The position numbers and the translations under genes are program-made. From VAZQ01 sp963763365 (GTDB taxonomy: Bacteria; Pseudomonadota; Alphaproteobacteria; Rhizobiales; Xanthobacteraceae): DNA of 64,000 nucleotides. Shown here one piece after another: positions 53,573-62,458 of the stretch; position 1 is the stretch's first letter; each line of letters begins with the position of its first letter. The notes below the pieces were generated by a model. The model was given only the letters and a program-made list of their open reading frames with translations. It made no database searches and had not been told where the DNA came from. Location: assembly GCA_963763365.1 (NCBI GenBank), contig CAVXOE010000011.1:434001-498000 (forward strand), in the 5' to 3' direction.

Positions 53573-56500
53573 GCAGCCGCACTCCTTGCGGATCGACAAA
53601 ACACGGCGCGCAAACCTCGGCAACGACAAAGCTGTTGCGGATCGGATCGACCAGCCGTACGCGCTCACCGATACGCTCGGGTCCTCGCTGCAGCAATCCG
53701 AGCGCGATCCAGTGACCGAGCGACGGCGAATAGGCGGTCGAGGTCACAACGCCCAGGTCGTTCTCCGCGATCGGGACGACATCGGGCAGAGTGATGTGCG
53801 CTCCCGCCCGCAGCCGGTCATCCAGGTTGACCGGGCGGAAGCCCACGAGCTGCTGGCGCAACGGATCCCGCAGAGCCGGCCGCTCAGCGAGCGTGCGCCC
53901 GATGAAGTCCTTCCTGCGGGACATCATGCGGCCGAGCCCGAGGTCCGCCGCGGTGGTCCGGCCGTCGATCTCGTTGCCGGCGACGTGCCCTTTCTCGATG
54001 CGCATGACGCCGAGCGCCTCGGTGCCGTAGGGCAAAATGCCGAAGGCCCTACCCGCCTGCATCAGCTCGCGAGCGAGCGCGTCGCCATCATCAGCAGCCA
54101 CTGCGATTTCATAGGCAAGTTCGCCGGAGAACGACAGGCGATAGAGCCGCGCCGGCAGGCCGCCACATACGGTGATCTCTCTCACCGCCATGTAGGGAAA
54201 AGCCTCGTTGCCGATGTCGAACCGCGGATCGACCAGAGCCCGCAGGGTGTCGCGTGAGCGCGGTCCCGCCACCGAGAATTGCGCCCATTGGTCGGTTGCC
54301 GAGACGAACTGGACATCGAGGTCCGGCCACAGCACCTGATGGCAGAAATGCATATGCTGGAAGACACGCGCCGCATTCGCCGTGGTCGTCGTCATCAGGA
54401 AGCGGTTGTCGGACAACCGCGACGTCGTCCCGTCGTCGAAGCAGAAACCATCCTCGCGCAGCATCAGTCCGTAGCGCGCGCGGCCAATCGGCAAGGTCGA
54501 GAACGTGTTGATGTAGAGGCGGTCGAGAAACAAACCGACGTCGCGCCCTTGCAGCTCGATCTTGCCGAGCGTCGAGACGTCGCAGAACCCGACGCGCTCG
54601 CGCACCGTCCGCACCTCGCGATTGACCGCGTCGAGCCAACCAGCATCACCCGGTTGCGGGAAATACTGGGCGCGCAACCACTGGCCGGCCTCGACGAACA
54701 CTGCGCCGCACTCTTCGGCGAAGCGATGCGACGGCGTCTTCCGCGTTGGACGGAAGTGCCTGCCCCGGTGAGACCCGGCGAACGCCCCAATTGCCACCGG
54801 CACATAGGGCGGCCGGAAAGTGGTCGTACCGGTCTGCTCGATCGTCCGGCCGGTGATTTGTGCGAGGACGGCGAGGCCGTTGACGTTCGCCGTCTTGCCC
54901 TGGTCGGTCGCCATGCCGAGCGTGGTGTAACGCTTGAGATGCTCGACCGACCGGAAGCCCTCCGCGGCCGCGATCTCGACATCTCGCACCGTCACATCGT
55001 TCTGGAAATCGACGAACGCCTTTTTTGCCGAACCGCCGACGTGCCAGCATGCGCGGACGGCGAATGTCTCATCGGCGGTCGACGGCGCCGTGCCGCGCGA
55101 TGGCCGCAAGCCAAGGTCTTCCGCAATCGCTTCACCGGCTCGGTGCCCAAACGCAAGGCAGCGGCCAAGCGTCATGTCACCGGCCGCGGCACCAACGACC
55201 TGCATTCCGGGTGGGAGATCGCCCGGACGAAATGCGGCGAGGGTCTCGTCCCACTGCGGTCGCGCGCCCAGGTGGCAGGTCAGGCTCACGTTCGGATTCC
55301 AGCCACCGGACATCGCCAGCAGATCGCAGTTCAGGTCCTCCACGCCGGTCTCAGTGCGAACCCTGATGCCGGCCACCGTCGTGCGGCCCTTCACGGCTTC
55401 GACCAGCCCTCCAAGGATCACGCGGGCGTCAACTCTCTCCCGCACCTGCGGACTCACATCGCGGCGGGTATCGATGACGCAAACGATCTCGGCGCCCGCG
55501 TCGGCGAGGTCGCAGGCCGTGCGCCAGCCGTCGTTGTTGTTCGCGACGAGCGCTATCTTCTGTCCGGCCAGGACCGCATAGCGGTTGGCGTAGGTTCGGA
55601 CGGCAGACGCCATCATCACGCCAGGCCTGTCATTGTTCCGAAAGAGCAGGCCGCGTTCGATCGCTCCAGACGCGAGGATCGACCGCTTCGCAACGATCCG
55701 CCACAGCCGTTGACGCACGGAGCCGGCCGCGCGCACCTCCGCGGGCGGCCGTTGCTCGATCGCACCGTATGTGCCGCCGTCGTAGACTGCGAACACCGCT
55801 GTCCGCGGCATCACGGTGACATGCGGCATGGAGCCGAGCTCATCGACGATCGAGCGCGCCCAGACCTCACCGGGCAAGCCGCTGACGTCGACACGTTCGC
55901 TCAGCAGACGCCCACCCAGCGCGAACTCCTCCTCGCACAAAATCACCCGCGCACCCGCGCGCGCCGCGGCGAGGGCCGCCGAGAGTCCGGAAGGTCCGCT
56001 GCCGATGATCAGCACGTCGCAGAACGCGTTGGCGTGCTCGTAGCGCGCGGGATCAGGCAGGCCGGACATTTTGCCGAGCCCGGCTGCGCGGCGGATCAAC
56101 GGTTCGTAGACCCGTTCCCAGAACGACGCTGGCCACATGAACGTCTTGTAGTAGAAGCCGGCCGCCAGGAGCGGCGCGAACAGCGTGTTCAATCCCAGCA
56201 GGTCGACCTTGACCGACGGCCAGCAATTCTGGCTCTCGGCCACAATCCCGTCCGCAAGCTCGATCGTCGTCGCCTTGCTGTTGGGATCGCGCTCGGCGCC
56301 CTCGCCCAACGTGACGAGGCCGCTGGGCTCCTCGGAACCAGCGGTCATGATTCCGCGCGGGCGATGGTACTTGAAGCTCCTGCCGATCAGGCGGATCCCG
56401 TTGGCGAGGAGTGCGGAGGCCAACGTATCGCCCTTGAACCCGGACAACTCCTGACGATTGAAGCGGAAGCGAAACTGAACCGACCGGTCGATCAACCCTC

Positions 56501-56594
56501 CGTCGGCCAGGCGCTGTCCACCTGCTCCGCTCTCACTTGGGCGGGGCCTCGCCACGCGAGGGCCGGCCGATGCCGTGTCCGCGGACGTACTCAT
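53565..56594 (-). CDS. mgdC: N-methylglutamate dehydrogenase subunit C (sarcosine oxidase alpha-like)
   Basis: 1009 aa from the ATG at 56594, one base overlapping the mgdB stop; in-frame starts further upstream fall inside mgdB. N-terminal 2Fe-2S-like/ubiquitin-type domain (GDTLASALLANG, GRSFKYHRPRG), NAD(P)/FAD domain with IIGSGPSGLSAALAAARAG near residue 180, and a C-terminal GcvT-like tetrahydrofolate-binding domain (FCDVSTLGKIELQG, then GYEAL-type end). Folate binding lets formaldehyde from the N-methyl group be trapped as methylene-THF. Confidence 0.92.
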   Translation of the reverse strand: MSTSADTASAGPRVARPRPSESGAGGQRLADGGLIDRSVQFRFRFNRQELSGFKGDTLASALLANGIRLIGRSFKYHRPRGIMTAGSEEPSGLVTLGEGAERDPNSKATTIELADGIVAESQNCWPSVKVDLLGLNTLFAPLLAAGFYYKTFMWPASFWERVYEPLIRRAAGLGKMSGLPDPARYEHANAFCDVLIIGSGPSGLSAALAAARAGARVILCEEEFALGGRLLSERVDVSGLPGEVWARSIVDELGSMPHVTVMPRTAVFAVYDGGTYGAIEQRPPAEVRAAGSVRQRLWRIVAKRSILASGAIERGLLFRNNDRPGVMMASAVRTYANRYAVLAGQKIALVANNNDGWRTACDLADAGAEIVCVIDTRRDVSPQVRERVDARVILGGLVEAVKGRTTVAGIRVRTETGVEDLNCDLLAMSGGWNPNVSLTCHLGARPQWDETLAAFRPGDLPPGMQVVGAAAGDMTLGRCLAFGHRAGEAIAEDLGLRPSRGTAPSTADETFAVRACWHVGGSAKKAFVDFQNDVTVRDVEIAAAEGFRSVEHLKRYTTLGMATDQGKTANVNGLAVLAQITGRTIEQTGTTTFRPPYVPVAIGAFAGSHRGRHFRPTRKTPSHRFAEECGAVFVEAGQWLRAQYFPQPGDAGWLDAVNREVRTVRERVGFCDVSTLGKIELQGRDVGLFLDRLYINTFSTLPIGRARYGLMLREDGFCFDDGTTSRLSDNRFLMTTTTANAARVFQHMHFCHQVLWPDLDVQFVSATDQWAQFSVAGPRSRDTLRALVDPRFDIGNEAFPYMAVREITVCGGLPARLYRLSFSGELAYEIAVAADDGDALARELMQAGRAFGILPYGTEALGVMRIEKGHVAGNEIDGRTTAADLGLGRMMSRRKDFIGRTLAERPALRDPLRQQLVGFRPVNLDDRLRAGAHITLPDVVPIAENDLGVVTSTAYSPSLGHWIALGLLQRGPERIGERVRLVDPIRNSFVVAEVCAPCFVDPQGVRLRE

Positions 56595-56863
56595 CAGCCG
56601 CACACCGGCTTCGAGGCCAGTTCCGCGTCGAGGACGGCGTGGCTCGTAGTATCGCGCGTTACCACCAGCCACCGCTGGCATCCGGCATTGTGAAACCAGA
56701 GTTCGCGATGGACGCCGGCAGGGTTCGAGCGGATGTACACATAGTCGACAAAGTCCTGCATGGCTGTCGGCGAGTCGGCAGAAGGCCGCTGCACACTTGC
56801 ATCGCCGAGATACAGGAACTCGCGCAGGTCGCGGTCGCCGCAATGAGGGCATGGAATTCTCAT
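56594..56863 (-). CDS. mgdB: N-methylglutamate dehydrogenase subunit B (sarcosine oxidase delta-like)
   Basis: 89 aa zinc-binding subunit. C5 and C8 (IPCPHCG), H58 and C62 (WFHNAGCQRW) reproduce the Cys-x2-Cys...His-x3-Cys zinc site of sarcosine oxidase delta, shifted by one residue. 8 bp after mgdA and overlapping mgdC by one base. Confidence 0.92.
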   Translation of the reverse strand: MRIPCPHCGDRDLREFLYLGDASVQRPSADSPTAMQDFVDYVYIRSNPAGVHRELWFHNAGCQRWLVVTRDTTSHAVLDAELASKPVCG

Positions 56864-56871
56864 GCCGCCCT

Positions 56872-58119
56872 CTAGTGCAGATTGGGCTGCGGGCCGGCGC
56901 CGCGCTCGTCGACCGTGTAACCGGTCGAGAAGCGATCGAGCCGGAGCTGGCTCGCGACCGGATGATGACTACCGGTCGCGACGAGATGCGCGAGGCACCA
57001 GCCGGCGGCTGGCGTTGCCTTGAAGCCGCCGTAGCACCAGCCGGCGTTCAGGAACACGCCCGGTACCGGCGCGTGGTCGATGATCGGCGAGCCGTCCATC
57101 GACATGTCGACCAGCCCTCCCCACATGCGTAGAATTCGAGCGCGGCCGATCGCCGGCATCATCGCCATGCCGCCCTCGCACACGTCCTCGACGGTGGGGA
57201 GGTTGCCGCGCTGGGCGTAAGAGTTATAGCCGTCGATGTCGCCGCCGAACACCAGCCCGCCCTTATCGGACTGGCTGATATAAAAGTGGCCGGCGCCGAA
57301 CGTGATGACGTGGTCGACCAGTGGCTTGACGCCTTCGGTGACGAAGGCCTGCAGCACGTGGCTCTCGATCGGCAAACGGATGCCGAGCATGTCGGCAAGT
57401 TTGGTGGAACTGCCGGCGACGCACAGCGCGATCTTGCGCGCGTGGATCGTGCCGCGGTGGGTGGCAAGCGCGAAGCCGTCGGCGGTACGGGAGATACCGG
57501 TGACTTCGCAGTCCTGCACGATATCGACACCCAGCCGGTCGGCGGCACGGGCATAGCCCCAGACCACCGCGTCATGGCGCGCGGTGCCGCCACGACGCTG
57601 CAACAGGCCGCCCTGGATCGGGAAGCGCGCATCGTCAAATTCGAGAAGCGGCAGCATGGTGCGGAGTTCCTCGCGCCCGAGAAGATCGGCGTCCGCGCCG
57701 TGCATGATCATCGAGTTGCCGCGCCGGACAAATGCATCGCGCTGAGCGTCGGAGTGGTAGAGGTTGATGATGCCGCGCTGGCTCACCATGGTGTTGTAGT
57801 TCAGCTCGCGCTCAAGCCCCTCCCACAGCTTCATGGACAGTTCGTAGAACGCCTCGTTTCCCGGCAGCAGATAGTTGGAGCGGATGATCGTCGTGTTGCG
57901 GCCGGCATTTCCGGAGCCGATCCAGCCTTTCTCCAGGACCGCCACATCCTTGATGCCGTGGTTCTTGGCAAGGTAGTACGCCGCGGCGAGGCCGTGGCCA
58001 CCGCCCCCGATGACCACCACCTCATACCGGTCTCGTGGTGCGACCTCCCGCCAAACGGGCTGCCAACTCCGATGGCCGGTCAGTGCGTTCCAAAGCAGGC
58101 TTAGTCCAGAGTATCGCAT
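56872..58119 (-). CDS. mgdA: N-methylglutamate dehydrogenase subunit A (sarcosine oxidase beta-like)
   Basis: 415 aa. FAD Rossmann motif VVVIGGGGHGLAAAYYLAKNHG near residue 35. The His in GGTARHDAVVWGYARAA is at the place expected for the covalently FMN-bearing His of SoxB. C-terminal NAGWCYGGFKATPAAG matches the family end. Oxidises the N-methyl group of N-methylglutamate to give glutamate and formaldehyde or methylene-THF. 9 bp after gmaS. Confidence 0.92.
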   Translation of the reverse strand: MRYSGLSLLWNALTGHRSWQPVWREVAPRDRYEVVVIGGGGHGLAAAYYLAKNHGIKDVAVLEKGWIGSGNAGRNTTIIRSNYLLPGNEAFYELSMKLWEGLERELNYNTMVSQRGIINLYHSDAQRDAFVRRGNSMIMHGADADLLGREELRTMLPLLEFDDARFPIQGGLLQRRGGTARHDAVVWGYARAADRLGVDIVQDCEVTGISRTADGFALATHRGTIHARKIALCVAGSSTKLADMLGIRLPIESHVLQAFVTEGVKPLVDHVITFGAGHFYISQSDKGGLVFGGDIDGYNSYAQRGNLPTVEDVCEGGMAMMPAIGRARILRMWGGLVDMSMDGSPIIDHAPVPGVFLNAGWCYGGFKATPAAGWCLAHLVATGSHHPVASQLRLDRFSTGYTVDERGAGPQPNLH

Positions 58120-58128
58120 TCGCGCAGG

Positions 58129-59427
58129 TCAGCAGTCCAAGGTCTGCTGGCGCTCCCACTCGGTCAGATGCCGGCTGTAGTCATTCCACTCCGAAGTCCT
58201 GAGCGAGACGTAGGATTTGACGACATCGGCGCCGAACGCTTCCTTCAGCACAATCGAGCTTTCCAGATGCCGCAGCGCATCGAGCAGGTTCAGCGGCAGG
58301 CGCTTGATAGTCTTTGCCGTGTGACCGTCGGTGTACATGTTGATGTCGAGGCGCTTACCGGGATCGCGCTTGTTGCTGATGCCGTCGAGGCCGCCGGCCA
58401 GGATCGCGGCCTGCAGAAGATAGGGATTGGCGGCACCGTCGGCGAGACGCAGCTCGAAACGTCCGCCATCCGGAATCCTGATCATGTGCGTACGGTTGTT
58501 GCCGCCGTAGGAGATCGCATTCGGCGACCATGTCGATCCCGAGAGCGTAGGCGGTGCGTTGATGCGCTTGTAGGAATTGACGGTCGGATTCGTGACGGCG
58601 CACAGCGACTGCGCCAAGTGCAGCATTCCGCCCATGAAATGATATCCGAGCTCCGACACGCCAAGCTCACCCTTGTCGTCGGCAAAGACGTTCTTGCCGC
58701 GCTTCCAAAGCGATACGTGCACGTGGCACCCGCTGCCGGTCAAATTGGAGAACGGCTTCGGCATGAACGTCGCACGCAATCCGTGCTTCTCGGCAATCGA
58801 CTTCACCATGTACTTGAAGAACGCGTGCCGGTCGGCGGTGGTCAATGCGGTGTCGTATTCCCAGTTCATCTCGAACTGGCCGTTCGCATCTTCGTGATCG
58901 TTCTGATAGGGCTTCCAGCCCAGTGCGATCATGCAATCGCAGATTTCGCTGATGACGTCGTACTTGCGCATCAGCGCCTGCTGATCATAGCAGGGCTTCG
59001 CTTGGCGGTCTGCGGCGTCGGAAATGGCCTGGCCGTCGGCGCTGATGATGAAGTATTCGCACTCGACGCCGGTCTTCATCTCGAAGCCGAGCGCGTCGGC
59101 CTTGGCGATGACGCGCTTGAGAATCTGCCGGGGATTCTGCTCGACCTCGGCCCCGCCCATGTAGAGATCGCCTGTCACCCATGCGACTTCTGGCTTCCAC
59201 GGCAACTGCATCAGCGTCGACTGGTCCGCCATGACGAGGACATCGGGGTCCGCCGGTGTCATATCGAACCAAGCCGCGAAGCCCGCGAACCCGGCCCCCG
59301 ACTTGGCGACGCCGTCCATGGCGACCGCCGGCACGAGTTTCGACCGCATCACGCCGAACAGATCAACGAACGAAACCAGGAAATATCGGATGCCTTTCTT
59401 CTTCGCGATTTCAGACCACGGCGCCAT
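58129..59427 (-). CDS. gmaS: gamma-glutamylmethylamide synthetase (glutamine synthetase family, GlnT/GmaS)
   Basis: 432 aa glutamine-synthetase-fold enzyme of the shorter GlnT group. Metal/ATP motifs: VECEYFII, GQFEMNWEYD, the GSGCHVHVSLW strand, then RIPDGGRFELRLADGAANPY. Ligates methylamine to glutamate using ATP. It is placed inside mgsABC-mgdABCD, which distinguishes it from ordinary glutamine synthetase. 36 bp after mgsC. Confidence 0.9.
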   Translation of the reverse strand: MAPWSEIAKKKGIRYFLVSFVDLFGVMRSKLVPAVAMDGVAKSGAGFAGFAAWFDMTPADPDVLVMADQSTLMQLPWKPEVAWVTGDLYMGGAEVEQNPRQILKRVIAKADALGFEMKTGVECEYFIISADGQAISDAADRQAKPCYDQQALMRKYDVISEICDCMIALGWKPYQNDHEDANGQFEMNWEYDTALTTADRHAFFKYMVKSIAEKHGLRATFMPKPFSNLTGSGCHVHVSLWKRGKNVFADDKGELGVSELGYHFMGGMLHLAQSLCAVTNPTVNSYKRINAPPTLSGSTWSPNAISYGGNNRTHMIRIPDGGRFELRLADGAANPYLLQAAILAGGLDGISNKRDPGKRLDINMYTDGHTAKTIKRLPLNLLDALRHLESSIVLKEAFGADVVKSYVSLRTSEWNDYSRHLTEWERQQTLDC

Positions 59428-59463
59428 GATGACCCCTCACGTTGCTAGCCCCGGCGTTCATTC

Positions 59464-60798
59464 TCAATACGACTTCTGACCCGGAATCCACTCGGTGCCG
59501 GCGAGCGGCACGCGTGCCATCGCGGCCGCTTCCACGGTCAGGGCAACAAGGTCTTCAGGCTCGAGATTGTGGAGATGCGACTTGCCGCAGGCACGCGCGA
59601 TCGCCTGTGCTTCAAGCGCCATCACGGACAGATAGTTGGCGAGCTTGCGGCCGGCGACCTCGGGATCGAGCCGCGCTGACAGAGCGGGATCCTGCGTCGT
59701 GATACCGGCCGGATCGCGGCCCTCGTGCCAATCGTCATAGGCACCGGCGGTCGAGCCCAGTGCCTGGTAGTCCTGCTCGTATTTCGGATCGTTGTCACCG
59801 AGCGCGATCAGCGCCGCCGTCCCGATCGAGACCGCGTCTGCGCCGAGCGCCAGTGCCTTGGCGACATCCGCGCCATTGCGAATGCCGCCCGACACAATAA
59901 GCTGCACCTTGCGGTGCATCCCCAACTCCTGCAGCGCCTGCACCGCCGGCCTGATGGCCGACAAGATTGGAATGCCGACGTGCTCGATGAAGACATCTTG
60001 CGTCGCCGCGGTGCCGCCCTGCATTCCGTCGAGCACCACCGCGTCGGCGCCCGATTTCACCGAGAGCGCGGTGTCGTAATAGGGACGCGAAGCGCCGACC
60101 TTCACGTATACCGGCTTTTCCCAGTCGGTGATCTCGCGCAACTCCTCGATCTTGATCTCGAGGTCGTCAGGCCCCGTCCAGTCCGGGTGCCGGCACGCTG
60201 AACGCTGATCGATACCCTCGGGCAACGAGCGCATCTCGGCCACGCGTTGGGTAATCTTTTGGCCCAGCAGCATGCCGCCGCCTCCGGGCTTTGCACCTTG
60301 ACCGACCACGACTTCGATCGCGTCCGCCTTGCGCAGGTCGTCCGGATTCATCCCATAGCGCGACGGCAGCACCTGATAGACCAATATCTTGGAATGCTCG
60401 CGCTCTTCGGCTGTCATTCCGCCATCGCCGGTCGTGGTCGACGTGCCGGCCAGGGAAGCGCCACGGCCCAACGCCTCCTTGGCAGGGCCCGACAAGGCGC
60501 CGAAGCTCATGCCCGCGATGGTGATGGGAATCTTCAACGTGATCGGCTTCTTGGCGAAACGTGACCCGATGGTCACGTCGGTGGCACAGCGTTCGCGGTA
60601 GCCTTCCAGCGGATAGCGGCTGATCGAGGCGCCGAGGAACAGAAGGTCGTCGAAATGCGGCAGCTTGCGCTTCGTTCCGCCGCCGCGGATGTCGTAGATG
60701 CCGGTCGCGGCGGCCCGGCGGATTTCGGCGAGCGCGTAGTCGTCGAACGTCGCCGATTTTCGCGGCGGCGTGTGGATCCAGCGGTCCGGCGCGTTCAT
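59464..60798 (-). CDS. mgsC: N-methylglutamate synthase subunit C (FMN-binding glutamate synthase-like)
   Basis: 444 aa. TIM barrel of the glutamate synthase FMN domain (GMSFGALSGPAKEALGRGAS, KPGGGGMLLGQKI, VIVSGGIRNGADVAKALALGA-type loop). The cysteines that bind the 3Fe-4S cluster in ordinary GltB are not seen: the corresponding segment reads DDWHEGRDPAGITTQDP. Transfers the methylamino group to 2-oxoglutarate. Start coupled to the mgsB stop (TGATG overlap). Confidence 0.9.
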   Translation of the reverse strand: MNAPDRWIHTPPRKSATFDDYALAEIRRAAATGIYDIRGGGTKRKLPHFDDLLFLGASISRYPLEGYRERCATDVTIGSRFAKKPITLKIPITIAGMSFGALSGPAKEALGRGASLAGTSTTTGDGGMTAEEREHSKILVYQVLPSRYGMNPDDLRKADAIEVVVGQGAKPGGGGMLLGQKITQRVAEMRSLPEGIDQRSACRHPDWTGPDDLEIKIEELREITDWEKPVYVKVGASRPYYDTALSVKSGADAVVLDGMQGGTAATQDVFIEHVGIPILSAIRPAVQALQELGMHRKVQLIVSGGIRNGADVAKALALGADAVSIGTAALIALGDNDPKYEQDYQALGSTAGAYDDWHEGRDPAGITTQDPALSARLDPEVAGRKLANYLSVMALEAQAIARACGKSHLHNLEPEDLVALTVEAAAMARVPLAGTEWIPGQKSY

Positions 60799-61487
60799 CA
60801 GTAGGATCCGACGTTGTCGATGTGAAAGTGATAGAGCCGCCGCGCCGAGCCGTAGCGACGGAAGTCTGCGACCTCGACGTCGTCCAGGACGCCGGCGGCG
60901 TCCAGAAGCTTGCGCAGTTCCGCGCCGTAGACGGCGGTCATTTCCTTTTCCACGCAGTCGGCGCCGAGGCCATGAACCTTGCCACGGACGTAGAGGTGGC
61001 TCTCATAAATCGAGTCGCCGAGCGCTTCTCCGGCGTCGCCGAGCACGACGAGATTACCGGTCTGCGCCATGAACGCGGACAGATGCCCCACCGAGCCCTT
61101 CACCACGATGTCGATACCCTTCATGGAGAGTCCGCAACGCGCCGAGGCGTTACCGTCGATCACGAGCAGACCGCCGCGGCCGCTCGCGCCGGCGGCCTGC
61201 GAAGCGTCACCGCGGACATGAACATGACCGGACATCATGTTTTCGGCGACGCCCTGCCCGGCATTGCCGTGAACCACCACCCGCGCCTGCTTGTTCATGC
61301 CGGCGCAGTAGTAACCGGTGTGGCCCTGAATCTCGACGCGGATCGGCGCGTCGAGGCCGACGGCGATGGAATGCTGTCCACGCGGATTGAGAACGGTCCA
61401 ATGCGTCTCGTTGGTGCGCGGACTGATGCTGTGAAGGGCGGCGTTCAATTCCCGGATCGAGGACGCGCCGAGATCGAACGTGACCAT
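60798..61487 (-). CDS. mgsB: N-methylglutamate synthase subunit B (glutamate synthase GXGXG domain)
   Basis: 229 aa from the ATG at 61487. Beta-helix domain like the C-terminus of the glutamate synthase large subunit, with repeated Gly-rich turns (QGHTGYYCAGMNKQ, GNAGQGVAENMMSG, GDASQAAGASGRGG, LGDAGEALGDSIYES). One-base overlaps on both sides couple it to mgsA and mgsC. Structural scaffold of the synthase. Confidence 0.9.
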   Translation of the reverse strand: MVTFDLGASSIRELNAALHSISPRTNETHWTVLNPRGQHSIAVGLDAPIRVEIQGHTGYYCAGMNKQARVVVHGNAGQGVAENMMSGHVHVRGDASQAAGASGRGGLLVIDGNASARCGLSMKGIDIVVKGSVGHLSAFMAQTGNLVVLGDAGEALGDSIYESHLYVRGKVHGLGADCVEKEMTAVYGAELRKLLDAAGVLDDVEVADFRRYGSARRLYHFHIDNVGSY

Positions 61488-62371
61488 CAGTTGCGCTCCC
61501 AGATATACGCCTTGGCCGGCTCCGGTTCCCAGACCCTGGCCTTGTCGATACCGGGCAGATCGACTAGCGCGCGATACTCCGTGCCGAACGCCACCCAACG
61601 GTCGGTTTCGGCCATGACCGCGGGCTTGCAGGCAATCGGATCGCGCAACACGCCGAAGCCGTTTTCGGTTGCGATCACGAACGTATAAAAGCCATCGAGC
61701 ACGGACAACGACGCTTCCATCGTTTCGGCAAGTGAGCAGCCCTGGCGCATCTTCCAGGTCATGTATCCGGCGGCGACCTCGCTGTCGTTGTCGGTCTGAA
61801 AGGCGAGCCCTTCCCGAACGAGATCGCGGCGCACCTTGTTGTGGTTCGACAGCGAGCCGTTGTGAACGAGGCACTCGTCGACACCCGTCGAAAACGGATG
61901 AGCGCCTTGCGTGGTCACGGCGGATTCCGTCGCCATGCGGGTGTGACCGATGCCGTGCGTCCCGCCCATCGAAGGGAGGTCGAAACGTCTGGCGACCTCT
62001 GCGGGCCGCCCGACCTCTTTAAAAAGCTCCATGCGGTGGCCGTATCCGACGATGGAGACCTCTGGAATTTTCCGAAGCTGGGCTTCGAAGGCGAGCCGCT
62101 GCTCCTGCGGGATCGTGATCACGGCATGGGTGTCGCGAACAACCGGCGGTTCCGTCACGGACGGCAGCCGTTCGGCCAATTTGCCGAAGTCAAAACCCGC
62201 GGCGGCCCGCAACGTGACCTTCACGCAGCCCGACTGCCGCTCTCCATAAACCGCAAACCCGGCCGAGTCCGGTCCGCGGTCCGTCATCGTCGTCAACATG
62301 GCTGCCATCAATCGCCCGAGGTCGGGCTCGAGGCGCCTGTCCTTGGTGAAGAGTCCGACGATGCCGCACAT
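61487..62371 (-). CDS. mgsA: N-methylglutamate synthase subunit A (class II glutamine amidotransferase domain)
   Basis: 294 aa. The start at 62371 is required because class II amidotransferases use the Cys directly after Met as nucleophile (MCGIVGLF). An in-frame ATG at 62392 would add seven residues and leave almost no leader after the predicted promoter. Further motifs: RGPDSAGFAVYG, GHTRMATESAV and the HNGSLSNH loop. Releases methylamine from gamma-glutamylmethylamide. First gene of the operon. Confidence 0.92.
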   Translation of the reverse strand: MCGIVGLFTKDRRLEPDLGRLMAAMLTTMTDRGPDSAGFAVYGERQSGCVKVTLRAAAGFDFGKLAERLPSVTEPPVVRDTHAVITIPQEQRLAFEAQLRKIPEVSIVGYGHRMELFKEVGRPAEVARRFDLPSMGGTHGIGHTRMATESAVTTQGAHPFSTGVDECLVHNGSLSNHNKVRRDLVREGLAFQTDNDSEVAAGYMTWKMRQGCSLAETMEASLSVLDGFYTFVIATENGFGVLRDPIACKPAVMAETDRWVAFGTEYRALVDLPGIDKARVWEPEPAKAYIWERN

Positions 62372-62400
62372 GCCGCGATCCAAAAATTGCACGTCTTCAG

Positions 62401-62429
62401 ATTGTGCGGTGAGCGCCCCTCGTTGTCAA
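62401..62429 (-). promoter_or_regulatory. sigma-70 promoter of the N-methylglutamate operon
   Basis: Minus strand: -35 TTGACA (62429-62424), exactly 17 bp, -10 CACAAT (62406-62401; four of six consensus bases, including the key A2 and T6). The start point near 62394 gives a leader of about 23 bases before the mgsA ATG at 62371. Best sigma-70 promoter recognised in the window. Confidence 0.55.
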
Positions 62430-62458
62430 TTTTAATTCCTCACAGGAAACATGACGAT

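Noticed and set aside
54279..56693. An 804-codon open frame antisense to mgdC, and similar long antisense frames at 18633-20285 and 29630-31432
   Set aside because: They mirror real GC-rich genes, show no family motifs, are Arg/His/Asp-rich and lack ribosome sites; they are by-products of high GC at third positions.
52961..58119. Heterotetrameric sarcosine oxidase (soxBDAG) as the function of this block
   Set aside because: The gmaS and mgsABC genes in the same operon fit N-methylglutamate dehydrogenase; no glycine-cleavage, serine hydroxymethyltransferase or folate genes typical of sarcosine loci are nearby.
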